A program made the translations under genes and the position numbers. Shown here in pieces: positions 29,849 through 39,726 of a DNA stretch of 64,000 nt (position 1 is the stretch's first letter; each line of letters begins with the position of its first letter). The stretch lies in NCBI RefSeq assembly GCF_000159435.1, contig NZ_GG693415.1, forward strand, positions 195,388 to 259,387, read 5' to 3'. The notes beneath the pieces were generated by a model. It had not been told where the DNA came from. It saw nothing but the letters and a program-made list of their open reading frames with translations, and did not search any database. The DNA is from Limosilactobacillus vaginalis DSM 5837 = ATCC 49540. Its GTDB lineage: Bacteria > Bacillota > Bacilli > Lactobacillales > Lactobacillaceae.

Positions 29849-30997
29849 ATGATCTATTTTGATAATAGTGCGACAACTCAGGTAGCACCTGAAGTTCTCC
29901 AGACCTATAATACGGTTAGTCAAAAAATTTGGGGTAACCCAAGCAGCCTTCACAATTTTGGTGAAGAAGCGTGGAACCTGCTGGAACAAGCACGACAACA
30001 AATTGCTAACTTATTTCACGTTAATCCAGGCGAAATCATCTTTACCAGTGGCGGCTCTGAAGGTGACAACTGGGTAGTTAAAGGAACTGCGATGGCAAAA
30101 CAACGCTTTGGTAAGCACATCATTACGACCTCAGTTGAGCATGCCGCTGTTCGTAACCCAACTGAACAGTTAAAGGAACTGGGCTTTGATGTGACTTACC
30201 TTCCCGTTGATAAGGAAGGGCGGATTAATCCAGCAGATTTAAAAGCAGCTATTCGTCCAGACACGATCTTGGTTTCAATTATGGCAGTGAACAACGAGAT
30301 TGGAACAATCCAACCAATTAAAGAAGTTGGTGAAATATTAAAGGATTATCCGAATATTCATTTCCATGTTGATGCTGTTCAAGCAATTGGCAAGGGGATT
30401 GATGATGCTGTTTTTAGTGATCGGGTTGACTTCGCTACGTTCTCTGGGCACAAGTTCCATGCTCCTCGGGGAACCGGCTTTGTTTATGTTAAGGCTGGCC
30501 GAAAGTTAGCACCGCTAGTAGCTGGTGGTGGTCAGGAACGTGGATTGCGGAGTGGTACTGAGAATACTCCTGGTGACGTTGCAATGGCCCGGGCAATTCG
30601 GTTAGTTAAAGAGGGCGAGGCTGATGCTGTCAAGCGTGAACAAGCCATTAAGGAACGAATTTATGATCACATTAAGCAGTTTGACCACGTTAAGATCTTT
30701 TCTGGACGTGATCAGGGATTTGCTCCACACATCCTTTGCTTTGCAATTGTTGGTGTTCGTGGTGAAACAATCGTTCATGCGTTTGAAGATCAAGGAATTT
30801 ACATCTCTACGACTAGTGCTTGTTCATCAAAGAAGCATGCTGAAGCAGGAACCTTGGCCGCAATGAAAGTTCCAGAAAACGAAGCAACGAGTGCAGTCCG
30901 GATTAGTTTAGGCGATCAGAATACGCTGGAAGAAGCAGATCAGTTTAATAAGACCTTTGATAAGCTCTATGCAGGATTTAAGAAAATTATTGAATAG
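29849..30997 (+). CDS. Cysteine desulfurase (NifS/IscS family), ThiI partner
   Basis: PLP enzyme of 382 residues that takes sulfur from cysteine as a persulfide. The PLP lysine is K202 in SGHKFHAPRGTGF and the catalytic cysteine is C325 in STTSACSSKKH. Start ATG 29849 was chosen behind GAAAGGAAAATAAGC; upstream ATG lacks a site. The gene lies 15 bases before thiI. In B. subtilis the matching NifZ serves ThiI in making 4-thiouridine in tRNA, so the same pairing is inferred. Confidence 0.93.
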   Translation: MIYFDNSATTQVAPEVLQTYNTVSQKIWGNPSSLHNFGEEAWNLLEQARQQIANLFHVNPGEIIFTSGGSEGDNWVVKGTAMAKQRFGKHIITTSVEHAAVRNPTEQLKELGFDVTYLPVDKEGRINPADLKAAIRPDTILVSIMAVNNEIGTIQPIKEVGEILKDYPNIHFHVDAVQAIGKGIDDAVFSDRVDFATFSGHKFHAPRGTGFVYVKAGRKLAPLVAGGGQERGLRSGTENTPGDVAMARAIRLVKEGEADAVKREQAIKERIYDHIKQFDHVKIFSGRDQGFAPHILCFAIVGVRGETIVHAFEDQGIYISTTSACSSKKHAEAGTLAAMKVPENEATSAVRISLGDQNTLEEADQFNKTFDKLYAGFKKIIE

Positions 30998-31012
30998 GAG
31001 GGAGCGATACTA

Positions 31013-32233
31013 GTGGATTATACTGAGATTATGGTTCGGTATGGTGAATTATCAACCAAGGGCCATAACAAGAAAAACTTCATTGACCGCCTTGGTACTA
31101 ATGTCCGGAAGGCGCTTCATCGCTTTGAACAGGTTAAGGTTCATACCCAGCGTGATCGCCTTCACGTTGAATTAAACGGGGCAAATTACAACCAGGTCAT
31201 GGAACGGTTGCAGGACGTCTTCGGAATTCAAAATTTTTCACCATCGATCAGGGTTGAGAAGAGCTTTGAGGCAACTGCCAAGGCTGCTGAACAGATGATC
31301 CGTGAGCAGGTTAAGTCCCCAATTACATTTAAGATTAATACCCGCCGTTCTGATCATAAATTTCCAATTGATACGTTTGAAATGAATGATCAGCTGGGTG
31401 GCTACCTCTTGAAGAAGTTTCCAGATCTTTTGAAGGTTGACGTTCACCATCCTGACTTAACGCTCCGGGTGGAAATTCGCTTGAACGGGATCTTCCTTTC
31501 AAGTGAAACTATTAAGGGTGCTGGTGGTCTTCCCGTTGGAACCGCTGGTAAAGGAATGATGATGCTTTCGGGTGGAATTGACTCGCCAGTTGCTGCCTAT
31601 CTAGGAATGAAGCGAGGCGTTTCCATGGAAATGGTTCACTTCTTCAGTCCGCCATATACCAGTCCCCAAGCCCTTGCCAAGGCAAAGCAATTGACGGAAA
31701 AACTTGCTAGGTATAGCGGGAGTATTAAGTTCATCCAGGTGCCGTTCGCTGAGATCCAAGAAACCGTCAAGGAGAAGGTTCCTGAAGGCTACTTAATGAC
31801 CGTACAGCGACGGATGATGTTACGATTAGCTGCTGCACTAACGATGAAACGTCATGGCCTAGCAATCTTTAATGGTGAATCTTTAGGACAAGTGGCATCG
31901 CAAACGATGGAAAGTATGCTGGTAATTAATGACGTTACTAGTCTTCCGGTATTGCGGCCGGTTCTTTCTTATGATAAGACCGAAATTATTGATGTCGCGA
32001 AGAAGATTGACACTTATGATCTTTCGATTTTGCCATATGAAGATTGCTGTACTGTCTTTACACCGCCTTCGCCAAAGACTAAACCTGATCTTGAAAAGAC
32101 ACGAAAATACGAAGAACGTTTGGATATTGACGGCTTAATCAAACGGGCGTTAGACGGGATTGAAATTACTGAGATTCATTCTGGTGAAGATTTCTTAAAC
32201 CAGAATGAGGACGTTTTTGCAGAACTTCTTTAA
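31013..32233 (+). CDS. thiI: tRNA 4-thiouridine synthase
   Basis: Cytosolic tRNA thiolation enzyme of 406 residues. Order of parts: an N-terminal ferredoxin-like/THUMP region (residues about 1-165) and an ATP pyrophosphatase domain with the PP-loop SGGIDSPVA at 186-194. It lacks the C-terminal rhodanese domain of E. coli ThiI, so sulfur must come from the upstream desulfurase, as in other Firmicutes. [15 protein letters not shown] near residue 345 is conserved in the family. Start GTG 31013 behind AGGAGGGAGCG. Confidence 0.94.
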   Translation: MDYTEIMVRYGELSTKGHNKKNFIDRLGTNVRKALHRFEQVKVHTQRDRLHVELNGANYNQVMERLQDVFGIQNFSPSIRVEKSFEATAKAAEQMIREQVKSPITFKINTRRSDHKFPIDTFEMNDQLGGYLLKKFPDLLKVDVHHPDLTLRVEIRLNGIFLSSETIKGAGGLPVGTAGKGMMMLSGGIDSPVAAYLGMKRGVSMEMVHFFSPPYTSPQALAKAKQLTEKLARYSGSIKFIQVPFAEIQETVKEKVPEGYLMTVQRRMMLRLAAALTMKRHGLAIFNGESLGQVASQTMESMLVINDVTSLPVLRPVLSYDKTEIIDVAKKIDTYDLSILPYEDCCTVFTPPSPKTKPDLEKTRKYEERLDIDGLIKRALDGIEITEIHSGEDFLNQNEDVFAELL

Positions 32234-32241
32234 ACTTCTGC

Positions 32242-32270
32242 TTGACGATGGTTTTTAAATTGGCTATCAT
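32242..32270 (+). promoter_or_regulatory. Promoter of the valS T-box
   Basis: TTGACG (32242-32247), a 17-base spacer, TATCAT (32265-32270). Confidence 0.7.
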
Positions 32271-32276
32271 TACAAG

Positions 32277-32518
32277 CAAATAGTAAATGCGTTGATCAAA
32301 AGAGTAGGTAACTATTTTCTTCACAGAAAGGGAATAATTAATGGAATATTCCTAGAAAGTAGTTATTGAAAGTAGTTTGGTAGCACTCTAACTGAAGTAA
32401 CAGTAGGTTGGAACGGTTCATTTTACCGTTATAAAATGAATGAGTGAGACTATAATTAGATAGTCTAAAATAGGTGGTACCGCGGAACTCGTCCTATATG
32501 TTAGGGCGAGTTTTTTAT
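32277..32518 (+). promoter_or_regulatory. Valine-type T-box leader of valS
   Basis: tRNA-responsive antitermination leader that fills the 333-base gap before valS. The T-box core AGGTGGTACCGCGG is at 32472-32485 and the competing terminator (AACTCGTCCT with AGGGCGAGTT, then T-run) is at 32486-32518. GAAGTAACAG at 32394-32403 looks like the specifier region, with GTA (Val) at 32397-32399. The TGGT bulge fits discriminator A of tRNA-Val. Uncharged tRNA-Val should turn on valS. The exact fold of stem I was not fully resolved by eye. Confidence 0.9.
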
Positions 32519-32566
32519 TTTCAGCGTAAAATACTTGCAAATTAACTACTTAGAGGAGGACTCATA

Positions 32567-35224
32567 ATGAGTACTGAGAAAGAAATGTCCACTAAGTACG
32601 ACCCAACAGCTGTTGAAGCTGGTCGTTATCAATGGTGGATTGATCAAGGTTTATTTAAGCCTAGTGGAGATAAAAAAGCACATCCATATTCAATTGTTAT
32701 TCCGCCACCGAACGTTACCGGGAAGCTTCACTTAGGTCACGCCTGGGATACAACGTTGCAGGATATGATTATTCGTCAAAAGCGGATGCAGGGATACGAT
32801 GTCCTTTGGCTTCCAGGAATGGATCATGCTGGGATTGCTACCCAAGCAAAGGTTGAAGCACGGCTACGTAAACAAGGAATTTCACGTTACGATTTAGGTC
32901 GAGAAAAATTTGTTCAACAAGTTTGGGACTGGAAAGATGAATATGCTGACATTATTCATAAGCAATGGGCCAAAATGGGGATTTCCGTTGATTATGATCG
33001 GGAACGATTCACCCTTGATAAGGGATTGAACAAGGCTGTTCGGAAGGTCTTTGTTGATCTTTACAATAAGGGATTGATTTACCGGGGAACTTACATTATT
33101 AACTGGGATCCGCAAGCACGGACCGCATTGTCAGATATTGAAGTAATCCACAAAGACGATAAAGGGGCATTCTATCACGTTAAATACCCATTTACTGATG
33201 GAACTAAGTTTAACGGTAAAGATTACATTGAAATTGCTACTACTCGTCCAGAAACAATGTTTGGTGACGAAGCAGTTGCCGTTAACCCGCATGACGAACG
33301 GTACAAGGACTTAGTTGGTAAGCATGTTCGCGTTCCATTAGTTGATCGGGAAATTGAAATTATTGCGGATGACTATGTAACCCCTGACTTTGGTACCGGG
33401 ATGGTAAAGATTACCCCAGCTCACGATCCAAACGACTTTAAGGTTGGTAAGCGTCACAATCTTCCTGAGCTAAATACCATGAATGAAGATGCTTCAATGA
33501 ACGAGAATGCCGGAAAGTACGAAGGAATGGACCGGTTTGAAGCACGAAAAGCAATGGTTAAGGATCTGGAAGACCAAGGCTACATGCTTAAGATTGATCC
33601 AATTGTTCACTCAGTTGGTCACTCAGAACGGACTGGTGTTCAAGTTGAAGCACGGCTTTCGACTCAATGGTTTGTTAAGATGAAGCCATTAGCAGAAGCT
33701 GCCCTAAAGAACCAGGAAACTGACGATCGCGTTAACTTTATTCCTGGGCGCTTCGAACATACCTTTACACAATGGATGGAAAACATTCATGACTGGGTTA
33801 TTTCCCGTCAATTATGGTGGGGACACCGGATTCCAGCTTGGTATAACAAGAAGACCGGTGAAGTTTATGTTGGGATGGAAGCACCTAAAGACGCTGAGAA
33901 TTGGGAACAAGATAAGGATGTTCTTGACACCTGGTTCTCAAGTGCTCTTTGGCCATTCTCTACAATGGGTTGGCCAGATACTGATTCTGCAGACTTCAAG
34001 CGTTACTTCCCAACCAATACTTTGGTAACTGGTTATGATATTATCTTCTTCTGGGTTTCCCGGATGATCTTCCAGTCACTCGAATTTACTGGCAAGGCAC
34101 CATTTAGAAACGTTCTTCTTCACGGATTGATTCGTGATGAGCAAGGCCGGAAGATGAGTAAGTCCCTTGGTAACGGAATTGATCCAATGGACGTAATCAA
34201 AAAATATGGTGTTGATGCCTTACGGTGGTTCCTGATTACCGGTTCAACTCCTGGACAGGATATTCGCTTTAGCTACACTAAAATGGATGCTGCCTGGAAC
34301 TTCATTAACAAGATTTGGAATGCTAGTCGTTACGTAATTATGAACCTTGGTGATATGCCAGCCCCAGTTCTTCCAGAAAAGAGTAAGTGGGATCTCGCAG
34401 ATCGCTGGATTTTAAGCCGACTAAATGCTACTGTTAAGCAAGTTAATGCTCAGTTTGAAAAGTTTGAGTTTGGTGAAGCGGGTCGAGCACTTTACAATTT
34501 CATTTGGAATGACTTCTGTGACTGGTACATTGAAATGACCAAGGAAAAGCTTAATAATGGGACCGCAGAAGAACAGGCCAACACGAAGAATATTCTTGGC
34601 TATGTTTTAGACCAAATTCTGAAATTAATGCACCCAATCATGCCATTTGTTACAGAAAAGCTTTGGCAATCAATGCCTCATGATGGCAAGTCAATTATGG
34701 TTGCTAAATACCCAGTTGCTCATGATGAATTTGACGATGATGCCGCAACTGAACAAATGAGTCACTTAATTGAATTAATTACTGCCGTTCGGAATATTCG
34801 GAACCAGGCAAATGCGCCAATGTCTAAGCCGGTTGATTTAATCATTAAGGTTGAAAATGATCACCTTGCTGAGACGTTTAAAGCCAATAAGGATTACATT
34901 GACCGCTTCTGTCACCCAGAAAAATTAATTATTGGGACCGATGTTGAGACACCTAAGCTTGCCCTATCCGGGATCTTGACCGGAGCAGAAGTTGACATTC
35001 CGATGGCGGAATTAGTTGACTTAGATGAAGAACGGGCACGGATGAAGAAAGAGATTGCTAACCTAGAAAAAGAAGTTCAGCGTTCAGCAAAGAAGTTAGG
35101 CAACGAAAACTTTGTTAAGAATGCACCAGAAAAGGTTGTTGAAGAAGAACGAACTAAGGGCAAAGAGTGGCAACAAAAACTTGATGCTGCTAAGGATCGT
35201 TTAGCTTCACTTCAGGATGCCTAA
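32567..35224 (+). CDS. valS: Valyl-tRNA synthetase
   Basis: Class I aminoacyl-tRNA synthetase of 885 residues. The HIGH box is HLGH at residues 55-58 ([12 protein letters not shown]), the KMSKS box is exact at 529-533, and the editing domain between them includes [19 protein letters not shown]. The C-terminal arm after about residue 815 is the charged coiled coil typical of ValRS ([19 protein letters not shown]). Regulated by the T-box just upstream. ATG follows AGAGGAGGACTCATA. Confidence 0.98.
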   Translation: MSTEKEMSTKYDPTAVEAGRYQWWIDQGLFKPSGDKKAHPYSIVIPPPNVTGKLHLGHAWDTTLQDMIIRQKRMQGYDVLWLPGMDHAGIATQAKVEARLRKQGISRYDLGREKFVQQVWDWKDEYADIIHKQWAKMGISVDYDRERFTLDKGLNKAVRKVFVDLYNKGLIYRGTYIINWDPQARTALSDIEVIHKDDKGAFYHVKYPFTDGTKFNGKDYIEIATTRPETMFGDEAVAVNPHDERYKDLVGKHVRVPLVDREIEIIADDYVTPDFGTGMVKITPAHDPNDFKVGKRHNLPELNTMNEDASMNENAGKYEGMDRFEARKAMVKDLEDQGYMLKIDPIVHSVGHSERTGVQVEARLSTQWFVKMKPLAEAALKNQETDDRVNFIPGRFEHTFTQWMENIHDWVISRQLWWGHRIPAWYNKKTGEVYVGMEAPKDAENWEQDKDVLDTWFSSALWPFSTMGWPDTDSADFKRYFPTNTLVTGYDIIFFWVSRMIFQSLEFTGKAPFRNVLLHGLIRDEQGRKMSKSLGNGIDPMDVIKKYGVDALRWFLITGSTPGQDIRFSYTKMDAAWNFINKIWNASRYVIMNLGDMPAPVLPEKSKWDLADRWILSRLNATVKQVNAQFEKFEFGEAGRALYNFIWNDFCDWYIEMTKEKLNNGTAEEQANTKNILGYVLDQILKLMHPIMPFVTEKLWQSMPHDGKSIMVAKYPVAHDEFDDDAATEQMSHLIELITAVRNIRNQANAPMSKPVDLIIKVENDHLAETFKANKDYIDRFCHPEKLIIGTDVETPKLALSGILTGAEVDIPMAELVDLDEERARMKKEIANLEKEVQRSAKKLGNENFVKNAPEKVVEEERTKGKEWQQKLDAAKDRLASLQDA

Positions 35225-35248
35225 TCATTATTTATGACGTAATACCCC

Positions 35249-35291
35249 CCCCATAGTTGGACGAAAAAATCTAACTATGGGGTTTTACTAT
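35249..35291 (+). terminator. Terminator of valS
   Basis: CCCCATAGTTGGA pairs with TCTAACTATGGGG, then TTTTACT. A run of eight C starts the stem. Confidence 0.9.
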
Positions 35292-35477
35292 ACCTAAATT
35301 AGCAATTGAGTAATCAAGTCACTCCTATGGATGCAGGCGAGTAAGCCAGTAACTTAGTTCAAATTAAAATTTTTAATTCTTTATTTTTATGAATTACATA
35401 TCATTTGATAAGATGAAAAAGACAGCTAAGTCAAGCGATTAGATTTGAAAAAAGATTGAAATAATTTGGAATAAAAA

Positions 35478-35506
35478 TTGTAATTATTTATCAACAGTAT
35501 TATGAT
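35478..35506 (+). promoter_or_regulatory. Promoter of the cyd operon
   Basis: TTGTAA (35478-35483), a 17-base spacer, TATGAT (35501-35506), 64 bases before cydA. The rest of the 345-base gap behind the valS terminator (35292-35477) is AT-rich and shows no gene or clear structure. Confidence 0.65.
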
Positions 35507-35516
35507 TAAAGGTGAA

Positions 35517-35537
35517 TGAAACACGGTAACGGTTTCA
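35517..35537. promoter_or_regulatory. Inverted repeat, cre-like, between the cyd promoter and cydA
   Basis: TGAAAC and GTTTCA face each other over nine bases. The minus strand reads TGAAACCGTTACCG, one mismatch from the CcpA cre consensus (final A). Its place just after the -10 suits a road-block operator. CcpA control is inference. Confidence 0.5.
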
Positions 35538-35569
35538 CGTTTATTTCTTTTCGGAGGGAGGCCTTTATT

Positions 35570-36985
35570 ATGAGTATTCTTAGTCTTGCGCGATTTCAAT
35601 TTGCAATGACGACTGTCTACCACTTTTTCTTTGTTCCATTTACTATCGGGACAGCCTTCATTGTTGCAATTATGGAATCAATGTATGTTCATACTAAGAA
35701 TGAATCATATAAAAAGATGACAAAGTTTTGGGGGAATATTTTCCTGCTGAGCTTTGCTGTTGGTGTTGTTACAGGTATTATTCAAGAATTTCAGTTTGGG
35801 ATGAACTGGTCTGATTATTCACGGTTCATGGGGGACATCTTTGGTGCTCCATTAGCCTTGGAAGCTTTGCTATCATTCTTTATTGAATCTACATTTATTG
35901 GTCTCTGGGTATTTACCTGGGATAAGGTAAAGCCAGGACTCCATGCTTTCTTTATTTGGATGACCAGTTTTGGTTCACTTACCTCTGCTCTTTGGATCCT
36001 TACTGCTAACTCATTTATGCAGCACCCGGTTGGTTATGCCATTCGTGGTGGTCGTGCAGTAATGGTCGATTTTGGTGCTCTATTGAAGAACCCTCAATTA
36101 TGGTTTGAATATGGACACGTTATCTTGAACGCAGTTATGATGGGTGGGGTAATCTTTGCCGGATTAACCGCATTCCAATTGCTAAAGAAGCATGAGATTT
36201 CCAATGAAGCACGGACAATTTACAAGAAGACAATGCGTCTTAGCTTGTGGATGTCACTAATTTTTGCAATCTTTGGCTTGGTTCTTGGTGATCTTCAAAT
36301 GCAATACCTTGTTAAGGAACAGCCAATGAAGTTCGCTGCTACTGAAGATGTTTACACTACGACTGGTGAACATGCTCCATGGACCATTGTCGGAATTGCT
36401 AATACGAAGGAACATAAGGTTCAAAATAACATTGATATTCCAGATATGTTAAGTATCTTGTCTTATCACAAGACGACCGGAGCCGTTACCGGGATGAATG
36501 AACTGAATGCCCAATACAAGAAGAAGTATGGCAAGAACATTGATTATTATCCACCGGTAAATACGCTATTCTATAGTTTCCGGATTATGTGTGCAATTTC
36601 TGCTTGGATTATTCTGGTTTCATTCGTTGGCTTGATTATGAGCCGTAAGAAGTCCGAATATTTGTATGAGCATAAGTGGACGCTATGGATTTTAGCATTA
36701 ACCACCTTCTTACCATTTATGGGTAATACAGCTGGTTGGTTCGTAACAGAATTTGGCCGTGTTCCGTGGACCGTTTACGGACTCTTTACAATTCAACAAA
36801 GTGTTTCGCCAAACGTATCTGCTGCCTCGCTGCTAACTTCTAATATCGTTTACTTCGTATTGTTCACAGCTCTTGCAATTACGTTAATTGGTTTGATCGT
36901 TCATGAATTAAAGAAGGATCCGACCCAGGTCATCGAGCCAAAGTTCAAGAAGGTTCTTGATCCATTTGATAAGGAGGCGTTCTAA
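35570..36985 (+). CDS. cydA: Cytochrome bd oxidase subunit I
   Basis: Haem-bearing core of the quinol oxidase, 471 residues, about nine membrane helices. The N-terminal haem-ligand histidine is H18 in TTVYHFFFVPFTIG; WFEYGHVILNAVMMGG holds the b558 ligand region and GWFVTEFGRVPWTVYGL the conserved GRxPW motif. The quinol loop is short, as in other Gram-positive CydA. Start ATG 35570 behind CGGAGGGAGG; an upstream in-frame ATG at 35516 precedes the operator region and is not supported. cydB begins at the next base after the stop. Confidence 0.97.
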   Translation: MSILSLARFQFAMTTVYHFFFVPFTIGTAFIVAIMESMYVHTKNESYKKMTKFWGNIFLLSFAVGVVTGIIQEFQFGMNWSDYSRFMGDIFGAPLALEALLSFFIESTFIGLWVFTWDKVKPGLHAFFIWMTSFGSLTSALWILTANSFMQHPVGYAIRGGRAVMVDFGALLKNPQLWFEYGHVILNAVMMGGVIFAGLTAFQLLKKHEISNEARTIYKKTMRLSLWMSLIFAIFGLVLGDLQMQYLVKEQPMKFAATEDVYTTTGEHAPWTIVGIANTKEHKVQNNIDIPDMLSILSYHKTTGAVTGMNELNAQYKKKYGKNIDYYPPVNTLFYSFRIMCAISAWIILVSFVGLIMSRKKSEYLYEHKWTLWILALTTFLPFMGNTAGWFVTEFGRVPWTVYGLFTIQQSVSPNVSAASLLTSNIVYFVLFTALAITLIGLIVHELKKDPTQVIEPKFKKVLDPFDKEAF

Positions 36986-38002
36986 ATGAGTTTTCTCCAA
37001 TTATTATGGTTTATTTTGATTGGTGTCCTCTTTGCCGGCTTCTTCTTCCTTGATGGATTTGATTACGGTGTTGGAATGGCAACCGTTACGTTAAGCAGTG
37101 ATGAAGCAGAACGTGATCAAATGGTGCAGACAATTGGACCTGTTTGGGACGGAAATGAAGTTTGGTTAATTACTGCTGGTGGGGCAATGTTTGCCTCTTT
37201 CCCATACTGGTACGCAAGTTTATTTAGTGGTTACTACATTATTTTGATGTTAGTTCTAGTTGGCTTGATTATTCGTGGGGTTTCATTTGAATTCCGTGCA
37301 AAGTCACCAATGCCACGAAAGCGGATCTGGGATTTGACCCTCGGTATCGGAAGCTTTATGGCACCATTCTTCTTGGGAATTATGTTTATTAGTATGATTC
37401 AGGGAATGCCAATTGATGCTAACGGTAACTTCCACGCAACTTTCTTTGATTACATTAACTGGTTCTCCGTTGTTGGTGGGGTTGCTTTAACCCTCTTAAC
37501 ATACCTTCACGGACTTAACTACATTGCATTAAAGACTGCGGGAGATATTCGTCAACGGGCAAACAATGTTGCTCAATTCCTTTACTGGGTTCTTTATGTT
37601 GGCTTAGTTGTCTTTGCATTAATGCTAATCTTTATGACCGACTTTATGAAGGTTCACCCAGTTGCAACAATTACAATGTTAGTCGTAATGGTTGTTTTGA
37701 CCATCATTGCGCAAGCAGCTGCTATTAAGGGCAAGGAATTAACCGCCTTTATTGCTAGCGGATTAACTCTAGTTGCATTAGTTGTCCTTCTGTTTGTCGG
37801 CTTATTCCCACGGGTACTAATTAGTTCAATTAGCTCACGGTATGATCTATTGATTCAAAATGCATCGTCAACTCAGTACACATTGACAGTAATGACAATT
37901 GCTACATGCTGCTTATTGCCATTTATTCTTGCTTACACGATCTGGGCATACTGGATCTTCCGTAAGCGGATCGCCATGCCAGTTGTTACGGAGGCTAAGT
38001 AA
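36986..38002 (+). CDS. cydB: Cytochrome bd oxidase subunit II
   Basis: Second membrane subunit of the bd oxidase, 338 residues, eight or nine helices. It starts LQLLWFILIGVLFAGFFFLDGFDYGVGM and has the family motif GPVWDGNEVWLI. It stabilises the haems bound by CydA. Directly follows cydA without a gap and has AAGGAGGCG inside the cydA end as ribosome site. Confidence 0.97.
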   Translation: MSFLQLLWFILIGVLFAGFFFLDGFDYGVGMATVTLSSDEAERDQMVQTIGPVWDGNEVWLITAGGAMFASFPYWYASLFSGYYIILMLVLVGLIIRGVSFEFRAKSPMPRKRIWDLTLGIGSFMAPFFLGIMFISMIQGMPIDANGNFHATFFDYINWFSVVGGVALTLLTYLHGLNYIALKTAGDIRQRANNVAQFLYWVLYVGLVVFALMLIFMTDFMKVHPVATITMLVVMVVLTIIAQAAAIKGKELTAFIASGLTLVALVVLLFVGLFPRVLISSISSRYDLLIQNASSTQYTLTVMTIATCCLLPFILAYTIWAYWIFRKRIAMPVVTEAK

Positions 38003-38007
38003 GCATT

Positions 38008-39726
38008 ATGATTGATCGATTACTCTTCACGCTTAAGGGGAGCAAACAGATCATGATAAAGCTTGTAGGGGTTTATGTCCTGCAAGCTTTTCTTATCATT
38101 GGTCAAGCAATTTCGCTAGCTTCACTATTAACAAATCTTTGGGCCGGTCATTCGCTGGCAAGTGAATGGGGCTGGCTAGTCGGATTTATTAGTTGTTTTA
38201 TTGGTCGTCATATTATTAATTGGCTGGATACTGTATTGCTTGATAACTACGCCCGGAAAACCGCACAGCATTTACGGCAAGAATTACTAGCTAAGCTATT
38301 TAAGCTTGGCCCCCAACTAGTTCAACAACAGGGAACAGGGAATATTGTTACGTTAACTCTAGACGGGATTTCTGAAGTGGAGAACTACATTAATCTTTTG
38401 TTTAGTAAGTTTGTCAGCATGATGATTATTCCAGTGATGCTGCTTATTGTTTGTTTTTGGTTGGACTGGATTTCTGGCTTGGTAATGCTTTTGGTGTACC
38501 CATTAATAATTCTTTTTATGATTATTCTTGGTTATGCTGCCAAAGCAAAAGCCGATCGTCAATATGCTAACTTCCAAGTCCTGTCGAACCATTTTATTGA
38601 TTCGCTGCGGGGGATTGATACACTAAAGTATTTTGGCTTAAGCAAACGGTATTCTAAAAGTATTTTTCGCTCAAGTGAACGTTTTCGAAAGTCGACGATG
38701 AGCGTTATCCGGGTTGCAATGCTATCTACTTTCGCCCTTGATTTCTTTACTACCCTATCGACTGCTGTTTTGGCAGTTTTCTTGGGCCTGCGATTAATTG
38801 AAGGGCACTTATTGCTCTTTCCAGCATTAGGAATCCTGATTTTAGCGCCGGAATACTTCATGCCAATCCGTAATTTTGCCAATGACTACCATGCAACCCT
38901 TAACGGCAAAAATTCATTTCATGCAGTTGAAAAAATTCTCCAGGAAGAGATTCCGCCTGAGCCGCATGTTGATATCAAGAAATGGCAAGCAGATAGTAAA
39001 CTGGAATTAAATAATGTGGAGTTTCAATATGAACACGGGAGTCAATTGGCACCCGTCAACATCAATCTCCATGGTTTCCAGAAAGTAGGAATTGTGGGGA
39101 TGAGCGGTGCTGGGAAAACCACTTTGATTAATCTCTTAGGCGGGTTTCTCCATCCCACATCTGGGACAATAAAGATTCAGGGACAAACTGTTAAGACTCT
39201 AAATATTGAAGATTGGCAAAAACAGATTATTTATATTCCCCAGGATCCATATATTTTTGATGATACTTTGCGGAATAATATTTGTTTCTATACACCGGAT
39301 GTCAGCCAAGAACAAATTGATAAGGCGATTGAAATGATGGGACTCACATCACTGGTTGCCGAATTACCCGATGGACTTGATACAATGATTGGCAAGGGGC
39401 ACCGGCAATTAAGCGGTGGTCAGGCACAACGAATTGCTCTTGCCCGTGCCTTCCTGGATCAATCGCGACGAGTTTTGATCTTGGATGAGCCAACTGCTCA
39501 CTTAGACATTGAAACCGAACTAGAGTTGAAGGAACGGATGATTCCGATCATGAAGGATCACCTTGTCTTGTTTGCTACTCACCGGCTGCACTGGATGCGG
39601 CAGATGGATTACATTATTGTGATGCGTCACGGCAAGATTATTGAACAGGGAACCTATGATCAATTAATGGCTAAACCAGGATATTTTACGGACTTGGTAT
39701 TTGACCGTTCAAAGGGGGAAGATTAA
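38008..39726 (+). CDS. cydD: Thiol-export ABC transporter subunit CydD
   Basis: Half of the CydDC heterodimer needed for bd oxidase assembly, known to export glutathione or cysteine and to bind haem. The 572-residue protein has six N-terminal membrane helices and an ATPase with Walker A GMSGAGKTT near residue 365, signature LSGGQAQRIALARA and Walker B VLILDEPTAHLD. Naming CydD for the first gene follows the common cydABDC order and is not certain from sequence alone. Its stop overlaps the next start by one base. Confidence 0.9.
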   Translation: MIDRLLFTLKGSKQIMIKLVGVYVLQAFLIIGQAISLASLLTNLWAGHSLASEWGWLVGFISCFIGRHIINWLDTVLLDNYARKTAQHLRQELLAKLFKLGPQLVQQQGTGNIVTLTLDGISEVENYINLLFSKFVSMMIIPVMLLIVCFWLDWISGLVMLLVYPLIILFMIILGYAAKAKADRQYANFQVLSNHFIDSLRGIDTLKYFGLSKRYSKSIFRSSERFRKSTMSVIRVAMLSTFALDFFTTLSTAVLAVFLGLRLIEGHLLLFPALGILILAPEYFMPIRNFANDYHATLNGKNSFHAVEKILQEEIPPEPHVDIKKWQADSKLELNNVEFQYEHGSQLAPVNINLHGFQKVGIVGMSGAGKTTLINLLGGFLHPTSGTIKIQGQTVKTLNIEDWQKQIIYIPQDPYIFDDTLRNNICFYTPDVSQEQIDKAIEMMGLTSLVAELPDGLDTMIGKGHRQLSGGQAQRIALARAFLDQSRRVLILDEPTAHLDIETELELKERMIPIMKDHLVLFATHRLHWMRQMDYIIVMRHGKIIEQGTYDQLMAKPGYFTDLVFDRSKGED